Position numbers and translations under genes: made by a program. The notes under the pieces were generated by a model. That model did not search any database. It was not told the DNA's origin and saw only the letters and a list, made by a program, of their open reading frames with translations. From a virus, in the IMG/VR virus record IMGVR_UViG_3300009034_002034, positions 1 through 27,587 of that record: DNA of 27,587 nt, one strand, 5' to 3'. Shown piece after piece: positions 22,813-27,587 of this stretch (the first letter of the stretch is position 1; each line of letters begins with the position of its first letter).

Positions 22813-22980
22813 ATGACAAGAGAGGAAGTAAAAGCTATTATATTTGATGTAGTTGAAAGTCGTGGTTATAAAATAAGGGAATTAAGGAAAGATGAATTTA
22901 TAGAAAATAAGAAATGGGGTACTCCAGGGAAACTATTTATTCATAGAAGTAAAAAGAAGAAAAGTAATGAAACAAATTAA
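22813..22980 (+). CDS. Small basic passenger protein of unit A
   Basis: A 55-residue frame that starts 2 bases after the transposase stop and ends in a lysine-rich tail (HRSKKKKSNETN). The sequence reads like a genuine small alpha/beta protein (REEVKAIIFDVVESRGYKIR). No RBS is obvious, so it would be translated by termination-reinitiation. No family is recognised. Confidence 0.45.
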   Translation: MTREEVKAIIFDVVESRGYKIRELRKDEFIENKKWGTPGKLFIHRSKKKKSNETN

Positions 22981-23002
22981 AGTAAAAGTGATTTTATCAA
23001 AT

Positions 23003-23034
23003 TTTATAAACGCGATTATATATTTAACATACCC
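23003..23034 (+). repeat. Left inverted repeat of element B
   Basis: TTTATAAA plus CGCGATTATATA and TTTAACATACCC. It matches the right end in inverted orientation with two differences (T for C and A for G). The -35-like TTGACA of the right end is TTAACA here, so this end is a weaker promoter. Confidence 0.8.
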
Positions 23035-23054
23035 GCGTTTAAGGAGGGAAACCC

Positions 23055-23297
23055 GTGAAAAAGGAAAATAAAAATTCCAAGCCGTTTGTTTGTTTATATG
23101 GTGTTGTAAGTTTCATCAGAAAGAAAACATCTGATGATCTCAGTCATGAACCTGCCATAAAAGAAATAATCCTAGCTATCAAAGATATTTCAGTAAAACA
23201 CAATCTTAATACTTTTGTCGTGGCGAAGATGTTACCAGAACTATCAGATTTCTTTATGAAAAGATCGAAAATCGACGATTCGCTAGAATGGAGATAA
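23055..23297 (+). CDS. Hypothetical passenger protein (80 residues)
   Basis: The start is GTG 23055, 6 bases after a near-perfect AAGGAGGG, directly inside the left end of element B. The protein is helical with one hydrophobic stretch (PFVCLYGVVSFI) and a C-terminal charged tail. No family is recognised. Its location between the terminal repeat and the SLATT gene makes it a passenger of the element, perhaps a regulator or partner of the SLATT protein, but nothing in the sequence proves it. Confidence 0.6.
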   Translation: MKKENKNSKPFVCLYGVVSFIRKKTSDDLSHEPAIKEIILAIKDISVKHNLNTFVVAKMLPELSDFFMKRSKIDDSLEWR

Positions 23298-23302
23298 TTT
23301 AC

Positions 23303-23446
23303 TCAATAATAATCATTGATAAGTTTAAGAAATTCGAACATATCGTCTAAACCTTCTCTTGTATTTCTAAAGGCAAAAACAATTCTTTCGATGGATATAT
23401 TATTTTCCCTTGGATTGTCGCTTGATTTATCTTCTTGAGAAACCAC
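23303..23446 (-). CDS. Possible antisense small ORF (47 residues)
   Basis: The minus strand is open across the gap between the 80-residue gene and the SLATT gene, and reads like a protein (NNISIERIVFAFRNTREGLD, ending in NDYY). The only starts are GTG 23446 or an upstream TTG, and no RBS is visible. It could be a gene remnant or a convergent small gene. It also covers the space where the SLATT promoter would be expected. Confidence 0.3.
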   Translation of the reverse strand: MVSQEDKSSDNPRENNISIERIVFAFRNTREGLDDMFEFLKLINDYY

Positions 23447-23474
23447 CGAAGCCAAAGAAATAATAAAGGAAAAG

Positions 23475-24020
23475 ATGGAAGAGTTAAAAAAAATAAAAGA
23501 TAACTTATTGCTTGATATTCGCCGATCTATACGATATCACAACAGACGCCGCATGTTCTTCGAGAGACTGCATGTAATATTCAGCACTTTTATATTGTTA
23601 TCAGGAATGACAGCTTTTACAACACTACTTTCAGAAATGAAGGATGGCAAGGAATATGCCATATACGCATCTTTCATAGTAGCCTTATTCTCGGCAGTTG
23701 ATATTGTAGTGGGAACTTCAAAAAAAGCACGTCTCTATCTGGATTTATCTCGTCGCTTCATAAATCTTGAGAAGTCAATGATAATAAATAACGAGATATC
23801 TGAAGAAACAATTAACAAATTTCATGCGAAAAGATTAGATATAGAATCCGAAGAACCTCCAGTTCTAAAAGTACTAGATTCTATTTGTCACAATGAACTT
23901 GCAAGATCAATGGGAAGCGAAAAGAAGGAATATGTAAAAATTCGTTTCTACCAGAGATTGTTTGCACAGCTATTTGACTTAAGGGAGCATACGATAAGGA
24001 GGGAATCATCAGCTCAATAA
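23475..24020 (+). CDS. SLATT-type two-helix membrane protein
   Basis: A 181-residue protein with the SLATT profile (SMODS and SLOG-associating 2TM effector). A basic N-terminal helix (RRSIRYHNRRRMFFERL) leads into TM1 (about 31-52) and TM2 (about 61-80, ending AVDIVVGTSKKAR). A helical cytosolic domain follows with LDLSRRFINLEKSM, ESEEPPVLKVLDSICHNELARS and a C-terminal amphipathic helix. SLATT proteins are proposed pore-forming effectors of bacterial conflict systems, usually next to nucleotide-sensing or nucleotide-synthesising genes. None of those genes is adjacent here; instead it is a passenger in an IS1595-type element. AAGGA lies 4 bases before ATG 23475. Confidence 0.8.
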   Translation: MEELKKIKDNLLLDIRRSIRYHNRRRMFFERLHVIFSTFILLSGMTAFTTLLSEMKDGKEYAIYASFIVALFSAVDIVVGTSKKARLYLDLSRRFINLEKSMIINNEISEETINKFHAKRLDIESEEPPVLKVLDSICHNELARSMGSEKKEYVKIRFYQRLFAQLFDLREHTIRRESSAQ

Positions 24021-24021
24021 A

Positions 24022-24174
24022 TTAGGGTTTAGATGTCTTTTTATTGAACTGGCCTGATTTATTGGTAATTATTGGCTTATGTTGTTTTGGTGGAGTGTTT
24101 AACATACTGGTAACAGTAGAAACAAAGTCAGCTTTAGGATAGGGTTCTTTTTTATTTTCTTTTTTATTTTTCAT
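24022..24174 (-). CDS. Small basic protein downstream of the structured element
   Basis: A 50-residue minus-strand protein starting MKNKKENKKEPYPKADFVST and ending NKSGQFNKKTSKP, very basic and proline-containing. AAAGGA lies 8 bases before the start. The 107-nt branched structure lies about 30 bases upstream, so it may be the leader of this gene. It converges with the SLATT gene (stop codons 1 base apart). Function unknown. Confidence 0.5.
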   Translation of the reverse strand: MKNKKENKKEPYPKADFVSTVTSMLNTPPKQHKPIITNKSGQFNKKTSKP

Positions 24175-24203
24175 AATTTGTTCCTTTGGTAATTTGGAAG
24201 AAA

Positions 24204-24310
24204 GGCGGTAAGGAGTTTCTGACTATGAATCAGTCGTGGGTTTTCCGCTTGCTGATTTCGCAGGTTTAATCCCGCTACTTATCAACAGTCAGGCACCCCT
24301 CCTTACCGCC
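24204..24310 (-). ncRNA. 107-nt branched structured element, unidentified
   Basis: A perfect 12-bp outer stem joins GGCGGTAAGGAG (24204-24215) with CTCCTTACCGCC (24299-24310). After an internal loop, CTGACT (24219-24224) pairs with AGTCAG (24287-24292). On the minus strand two further hairpins fit inside: GCGGG-ATTAAA-CCTGC and AATCAG...CTGATT. The first contains a G:U pair that becomes an A:C mismatch on the plus strand, so the minus strand is the better RNA. It lies between the transposase B stop and the RBS of the small basic gene. It could be a leader RNA, an antisense or transposon-derived RNA, or a DNA hairpin recognised in transposition. No known RNA family is recognised. Confidence 0.6.
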
Positions 24311-24355
24311 AACCATCAGGTTATAATATTGGTATTAGATAAGTCAATAATTAAT

Positions 24356-25273
24356 TTAAACAGCCATAGCTTGATAGTAAGTAAGTCTTTTACCTTCAGA
24401 CCATTTTAAGGCTATATTAAATCTTTCAAAATCACTAATTTTACGATGACTATAACGAAAATCAAACTCGGTAATATAACGCTGTAAATGGAATTTCCAA
24501 ACATGTTGATAAATACCAGTCAATCCACGTTTAAGAATAGAGAAAAATCCTTCAATGGTATTAGTATGGATATCCTTACCCCTAACATATTCGCCTTTGC
24601 TGTGCCTTACTACGTCATGGCTATCAAAATGAGTATCAAGTTTGCTATAAGCACCCATGTCGTCCGTCATTATTTTAGTATTCTCATATACTTGGCCTTT
24701 AAGGATCGGTTTAAGCGTATCGCCATCCACTCTATCGACGTGAAAAGACCTTACATAACCCTTTCTTTCCACCAAAGAAAAGATTTTCTCTTTATGCATA
24801 TAACCTCTTGCTCCTTTAGGAAGATTCTTTTTACTACCAAAGAAAGTTTCATCTGCTTCGATAACTTTACCAGAACCGCCAAGCTTACCGGAATCTTGAG
24901 AAATCTTCATCCCTTCCCGTATTCTATGGCACATAAACCAAGCGGATTTATAGGTTATATCAAGCATTCTATGGATTTGGTGGGCAGAAATGCCTTTTTT
25001 AGAGGAACACATAAGATGGGTAGCCAAAAGCCATTTATGGATAGGGATATGGGAACGCTCATAAACGGTTCCAATAGTAACAGTAAAAGGCTTACGGCAA
25101 TGACCGCATTTATAAAGACCTTTACGGGTAGATGCGCCTTTAAGTTTATAAGCTTTATCCATACCGCCACAATGGGGACAAGTTATGCCGTCTGACCATC
25201 TAATTGATTCAAGGTATTGTAAAGCTAGTTCTTCATTGTGGAAGATTGGGTTTGTTACTGAAAAGTTTTTCAT
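24356..25273 (-). CDS. IS1595-family (ISXO2-like) transposase B
   Basis: A 305-residue transposase with the same architecture as transposase A: zinc ribbon CPHC...CGHC, HTH KKGISAHQIHRMLDITYKSA, and catalytic blocks IEADETFFGSKK, IMTDDMGAYSKL and HTNTIEGFFSILKRGL. All motifs are intact. AGGAGG lies 8 bases before the start, and the promoter is inside the right terminal repeat. It is the only transposase inside element B, so it should mobilise the passenger genes. Confidence 0.92.
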   Translation of the reverse strand: MKNFSVTNPIFHNEELALQYLESIRWSDGITCPHCGGMDKAYKLKGASTRKGLYKCGHCRKPFTVTIGTVYERSHIPIHKWLLATHLMCSSKKGISAHQIHRMLDITYKSAWFMCHRIREGMKISQDSGKLGGSGKVIEADETFFGSKKNLPKGARGYMHKEKIFSLVERKGYVRSFHVDRVDGDTLKPILKGQVYENTKIMTDDMGAYSKLDTHFDSHDVVRHSKGEYVRGKDIHTNTIEGFFSILKRGLTGIYQHVWKFHLQRYITEFDFRYSHRKISDFERFNIALKWSEGKRLTYYQAMAV

Positions 25274-25307
25274 TGACTTACCTCCTGTTAAGTTATCATC
25301 TACTTAT

Positions 25308-25336
25308 AGTATAACCTAAAAGGATGGGTATGTCAA
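25308..25336 (-). promoter_or_regulatory. Promoter of transposase B
   Basis: On the minus strand TTGACA (25336-25331) and TATACT (25313-25308) are spaced by 17 bases, with AGGT just before the -10 box. The -35 box lies within the right inverted repeat. It reads inward to the transposase. Confidence 0.75.
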
Positions 25337-25357
25337 GTATATAATCGCGTTTATAAA
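25326..25357 (-). repeat. Right inverted repeat of element B
   Basis: Read on the minus strand from 25357: TTTATAAA, CGCGATTATATA, CTTGACATACCC. It pairs with the left end at 23003-23034 and shares ATTATATACTTGAC with the left part of unit A. Confidence 0.8.
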
Positions 25358-25368
25358 TGAGGTTAAAG

Positions 25369-25551
25369 ATGATGGATATAAATGAAATTTGGGAGCAGCA
25401 CAAGAAATTAGCAGAAAGTAGCAATTTTATAACGATAACGAGTAAATATAAACCTAAGTTAATGAATTTTACTTTTAAAGATATTTTCTTTAAAGCTGTT
25501 CATAAAGTCTTTAAAGATAGATTCTCCATATCCAGGAATAGTCATATTTAA
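25369..25551 (+). CDS. Possible small or truncated ORF next to element B
   Basis: From ATG 25369 or 25372 (GAGG about 6 bases upstream) the frame reads MMDINEIWEQHKKLAESSNF and onward for 60 residues. The first half looks protein-like, but the second half overlaps the antisense gene at 25459-25767, where the opposite strand has clearer coding character. It may be the 5' stump of a gene cut by rearrangement near the element end. Confidence 0.25.
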   Translation: MMDINEIWEQHKKLAESSNFITITSKYKPKLMNFTFKDIFFKAVHKVFKDRFSISRNSHI

Positions 25552-25767
25552 AGCAGAAAAGAGTGTTAATGTCGCTCTTGCATAATCTTTAAAAGTCCAT
25601 TTTATATAACCAACAAAATTGCAATCTTTTACACCAGGAAGGGTTTCCCCTCTAAAAATAATTGTGCAATTATCAAAAGTGCAGTTAATGAATTCATTAT
25701 TATCTAATTCTACTGTCTCGTTTTTTGAAAATGTTTGATTTTCATATTTCATAGCAATAATAATCAT
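25459..25767 (-). CDS. Small protein of a pentapeptide-like conserved family
   Basis: A 102-residue minus-strand protein, or 97 residues from the second methionine, where MKYENQTFSKNETVELDNNEF is the more natural start. The segment VELDNNEFINCTFDNCTIIFRGE has the alternating F-x-N-C-x-F pattern of a short right-handed beta-helix, followed by a helical region (WTFKDYARATLTLFSAL). I recall similar small proteins as widespread and of unknown function. No strong RBS is visible. Confidence 0.6.
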   Translation of the reverse strand: MIIIAMKYENQTFSKNETVELDNNEFINCTFDNCTIIFRGETLPGVKDCNFVGYIKWTFKDYARATLTLFSALNMTIPGYGESIFKDFMNSFKENIFKSKIH

Positions 25768-25806
25768 AAAGCATATTTACCTTGATGTCAACAGAAAGGA
25801 AATCTT

Positions 25807-25935
25807 ATGGTTAAAGTAATCAAAAAAGAGATTTTTGATAAAGCATTAAAAAGTATGAGGAAGCCAAAAAAGAAAAAAAAGCAATCTTTTAACTCTTCGA
25901 AATTAAAGAATCCTCAATCAAAAAATACTGAATAA
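25807..25935 (+). CDS. Small lysine-rich protein
   Basis: A 42-residue, very basic peptide (MVKVIKKEIFDKALKSMRKP and a KKKKK tail) with AAAGGA 8 bases upstream. Its last 47 bases overlap the minus-strand 54-residue gene. Both have good ribosome sites, so either may be real. Confidence 0.4.
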   Translation: MVKVIKKEIFDKALKSMRKPKKKKKQSFNSSKLKNPQSKNTE

Positions 25936-26053
25936 GTTTATCAGATAAGGAGAAAAAGAATATACTGGTTGGTTTTCTATCTCCTTTTATTATTTGAGGC
26001 CAGTAATTTTGTTTTAACATATATTCAAATACAGTATCTATTTCCTCATTCAT
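25889..26053 (-). CDS. Small protein coupled to the Xre regulator
   Basis: A 54-residue protein (MNEEIDTVFEYMLKQNYWPQ and onward) that starts inside the last codons of the Xre gene; AAGGAG lies 7 bases upstream. This is a translationally coupled pair, as in small regulator-partner or toxin-antitoxin-like modules. The product is not recognised, so such a role is only a possibility. Confidence 0.5.
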   Translation of the reverse strand: MNEEIDTVFEYMLKQNYWPQIIKGDRKPTSIFFFSLSDKLIQYFLIEDSLISKS

Positions 26054-26378
26054 CTTGAATCTCCTTGATTATTCTGATTATAGACAAAGATGCTTTTCTG
26101 ATATAAGGCGATAAATTTAATAAATTATGCAATTCCTCTATGGAAGCTTCCTTTTTAGATTTTAAACCCTCTATGGTAAAGGAGAATAGTTGATATAAAT
26201 TTACATCTAATCCAGTAGCTATTTTTTCAATGAAGTTTAAGGTTGGGTTCTTCTCGCCTCTTTCAATCATGGCAATATAAGAAGTTGCCATGTCCGCCTT
26301 TTCTGCCAATTCCTCTTGAGTTAACCGCTTTATTTTTCTGATCTCTTTAATTCTCTTGCCCAATTGTTTTTTAATCAT
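26046..26378 (-). CDS. Xre-family transcriptional regulator
   Basis: A 110-residue Cro/CI-type repressor. The HTH is RIKEIRKIKRLTQEELAEKADMATSYIAMIERGEKNPTL, with the classical SYIAMIERG recognition helix; a helical C-terminal half probably dimerises. The 155 bases upstream contain two inverted repeats and a promoter for the divergent beta-barrel gene, so the protein is likely to repress itself and possibly that gene. The small gene at 25889-26053 is coupled to it. Confidence 0.88.
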   Translation of the reverse strand: MIKKQLGKRIKEIRKIKRLTQEELAEKADMATSYIAMIERGEKNPTLNFIEKIATGLDVNLYQLFSFTIEGLKSKKEASIEELHNLLNLSPYIRKASLSIIRIIKEIQDE

Positions 26379-26412
26379 ATTATCTCCGTAAGGTAATTAG
26401 TATTACAGCATC

Positions 26413-26451
26413 TTACAACAAGTTGTAAACATATTACACTCACTGGGAGTG
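26413..26451. promoter_or_regulatory. Two inverted repeats, probable operators
   Basis: TTACAAC-AA-GTTGTAA (26413-26428) has two 7-base arms. CACTC-ACTGG-GAGTG (26437-26451) has two 5-base arms. They lie between the divergent Xre and beta-barrel genes, the usual place for an Xre operator. Which gene is controlled is inferred. Confidence 0.55.
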
Positions 26452-26459
26452 ATTTTTAC

Positions 26460-26488
26460 TTTACTTTTTCACCAGAAAAGGTTATAAT
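26460..26488 (+). promoter_or_regulatory. Promoter of the beta-barrel gene
   Basis: TTTACT (26460-26465), a 17-base spacer and TATAAT (26483-26488), again with AGGT before the -10 box. It is 46 bases before the start codon, which has AAAGGAGA as RBS. The second inverted repeat lies directly upstream of the -35 box. Confidence 0.75.
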
Positions 26489-26533
26489 TAATAATAGGAA
26501 CTTGTATGTTATCTAATAAAAGGAGACGAAATT

Positions 26534-27427
26534 ATGAAGAAGATTATTTGCAGTATTGTTGTTTTATTTAGTTTGCTTGGAAAATCTTATGGAACTGATG
26601 AGATTATAATCAATGTTGAAGCTCACGAATGGTTTAGTCAGGGAAATGATTCAATGAAAGTTTCTTTTTCCGATTATTGGGGAGATTCGGCAACGTCTGA
26701 CCATAGATTTGATAATCTCGACATCATGGTAAATTCCATAGAAATGGGTGCTAATCTTTCTTCCAATATTTCCCTAGAAGGATCATTTGGATTTGGTTAC
26801 ATCAATAAGGAAGAGGCAATTCAAGAAACGGATATGATGGGAAAAAGAACAGATGAAGTAGGGGTTTCAGGAGGAACTGTTTCGGTTGAATTTAATACCT
26901 ACTATAAGATATTATCATGGAATAAATCCTATATTAAAGGTTTTGGGGGATATCAATACTATTATAAGGAATTGAACATGGAAAGTGGTCGATTTAAAAC
27001 CTCTGGTTTTCCTGATTGGTATCCTTCATATCCTGATTCCTTTATGGGATATGAATTCATTCAACATACCGTTCCCCTTGGTGTAAAGGCAAGAATTTCT
27101 CTTGACAAGAAGATTAAACCATATCTTCACGATCTCTCCCTGGTGGGATCGATGTCTACAGGATATTCTTTTCTGTCTGGGGAAGACATATTAATATCCA
27201 CAAAAGAGAAATTCAGAGCCAATGGATATACTTTATCGGGAGATATTGGAATCAAATACCAACCCATTAAGACTATATCTATAGAGGCAGGTTATAAATT
27301 TTACAGCTTCAAATCAGAATCAGGACAGGGTGTGATTCAAGATTATTGGGGAATGAAGAGTGATGCTGATTATGAAATAAAATCCTTTTTTAAAGGACCG
27401 TATGTTTCTTTATCTGGAAATTTTTAA
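26534..27427 (+). CDS. Outer-membrane beta-barrel protein
   Basis: A 297-residue secreted protein. The N-terminal signal peptide (MKKIICSIVVLFSLLGKSYG) has a cleavage site near residue 20. The rest alternates polar and aromatic residues in amphipathic strands (ANLSSNISLEGSFGFGYI, YIKGFGGYQYYYKELN, TLSGDIGIKYQPI, ISIEAGYKFYSF). It ends in Phe after VSLSGN, the terminal aromatic recognised by the BAM complex. It belongs to the general 10-12 strand OMP class; no more precise family can be given. It is a host-type gene, which shows that the mobile region borders chromosomal-type DNA of a diderm bacterium, or that the element carries a surface protein. Confidence 0.8.
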   Translation: MKKIICSIVVLFSLLGKSYGTDEIIINVEAHEWFSQGNDSMKVSFSDYWGDSATSDHRFDNLDIMVNSIEMGANLSSNISLEGSFGFGYINKEEAIQETDMMGKRTDEVGVSGGTVSVEFNTYYKILSWNKSYIKGFGGYQYYYKELNMESGRFKTSGFPDWYPSYPDSFMGYEFIQHTVPLGVKARISLDKKIKPYLHDLSLVGSMSTGYSFLSGEDILISTKEKFRANGYTLSGDIGIKYQPIKTISIEAGYKFYSFKSESGQGVIQDYWGMKSDADYEIKSFFKGPYVSLSGNF

Positions 27428-27469
27428 GGTTTTCACTCACAAGAAAAATAATATTTATTTAGTTATTTA

Positions 27470-27504
27470 AAAAGCCAGAGAGTTTTAATTTTTCTCTGGC
27501 TTTT
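27470..27504 (+). terminator. Rho-independent terminator
   Basis: AAAAGCCAGAGA (27470-27481) pairs perfectly with TCTCTGGCTTTT (27493-27504), followed by TCTTGTTT-like T-rich sequence. It ends the beta-barrel transcript. Confidence 0.85.
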
Positions 27505-27587
27505 CTTGTTTCTGTGATAGAATAGTTATGCGGTGGAGGAAAGTGGCCTGATTGGAATAGTACCGAGATTAGCTTCTTGGGAAAGCC
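27505..27587. other. Window end, no assignable gene
   Basis: The last 83 bases show no open frame of useful length. GGAGGAAAGTGGCCTGATTGG and the hairpin-like GCTTCTTGGGAAAGC look RNA-gene-like, but the sequence is cut off, and neither a tRNA nor RNase P RNA fits convincingly. Confidence 0.3.

Larger units (their letters stand above)
21774..22980 (+). mobile_element. IS1595-family unit A (right end not found)
   Basis: This unit contains a promoter, an ISXO2-like transposase and a 55-residue passenger frame. Its left part carries ATTATATACTTGAC (about 21778-21791), identical over 14 bases to the terminal sequence of unit B. The matching inverted copy expected after 22980 is not present; the only inverted copy in the window is the right end of unit B at about 25332-25345. 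Unit A therefore either lost its right end, perhaps when unit B arrived, or shares that end. Boundaries are approximate. Confidence 0.55.
23003..25357. mobile_element. IS1595-type element B with passenger genes
   Basis: About 2.35 kb bounded by inverted repeats. The left end reads CGCGATTATATA then TTTAACATACCC from 23011. The right end, read inward on the minus strand from 25349, gives CGCGATTATATA then CTTGACATACCC, with 22 of 24 positions identical. TTTATAAA lies just outside each end (23003-23010 and 25350-25357), the 8-bp length expected for an IS1595 target duplication. TTTATAAA is palindromic, so it could equally be part of the repeat. Inside are a minus-strand transposase, a SLATT-type membrane protein, small genes on both strands and a structured 107-nt element. 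Most IS1595 members are shorter, but some carry passenger genes. Confidence 0.75.

Noticed and set aside
24204-24310. tRNA, attC site or known riboswitch reading of the structured element
   Set aside because: There is no acceptor or CCA, no integron core motifs, and no family core that I recognise, despite a T-loop-like TTTAATC.
24488-25195. Long plus-strand open frame of 235 codons
   Set aside because: It is antisense to the intact transposase B gene and shows no family features.
27535-27587. Start of a tRNA or RNase P RNA gene
   Set aside because: GGAGGAAAGT resembles the RNase P conserved core start, but the following bases (GGCC) do not continue the match, and the sequence is truncated.

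Overview
The window is AT-rich, uses the standard code with strong Shine-Dalgarno sites, and falls into three regions. No capsid, terminase, portal or integrase gene is visible, so calling it a phage or phage-derived element is an inference from the replication genes. A signal-peptide beta-barrel protein at the right end points to a diderm (Gram-negative type) host. I cannot name a taxon from the sequence alone.

Region 1 (1-2379) is a small ter-type stress cluster: a TerD-domain protein, a CaCA-type cation exchanger and TerB, followed by one or two mini-genes. A tRNA-His-like gene at 2390-2464 separates it from region 2.

Region 2 (2493-19780) is a dense plus-strand operon of overlapping genes that encodes a nearly self-sufficient DNA replication, recombination and modification module. 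In order it holds an unknown protein, a radical SAM enzyme, a sliding-clamp-like protein, an SNF2-type helicase, an amino-methyltransferase, a MazG-like pyrophosphohydrolase, a truncated uracil-DNA glycosylase and a family A DNA polymerase. A C5-methyltransferase-like protein, a clamp loader, a UvsY-like coiled-coil protein, a gp32-like single-strand binding protein, a RecA/UvsX recombinase, an Xre regulator and a PD-(D/E)xK nuclease follow. It ends with a Rad50/SbcC split into two genes that flank an Mre11/SbcD gene. Several genes look internally shortened or frameshifted: the helicase lacks the stretch before motif VI, the glycosylase runs out of frame into the polymerase, and the gene at 18667 is broken. 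Either the module is decaying or these proteins have been unusually streamlined.

Region 3 (19781-27587) is accessory DNA. It begins with a separately promoted pair: a DUF6745-like protein carrying 42 uninterrupted 12-bp repeats (xSQL tetrapeptides), and a small partner protein. Two diverged IS1595/ISXO2-like transposase units follow. The second (about 23003-25357) has convincing inverted-repeat ends and carries passenger genes, including a SLATT-type two-helix membrane protein, plus an unrecognised 107-nt branched structure that folds better as minus-strand RNA. Then come a small minus-strand gene group with an Xre regulator, a palindromic operator region, a divergent promoter, the beta-barrel protein gene and a strong terminator.

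Four promoters in the window, including those of both transposases, share a 17-bp spacer and AGGT directly before the -10 box. This suggests one promoter dialect for host and mobile genes.
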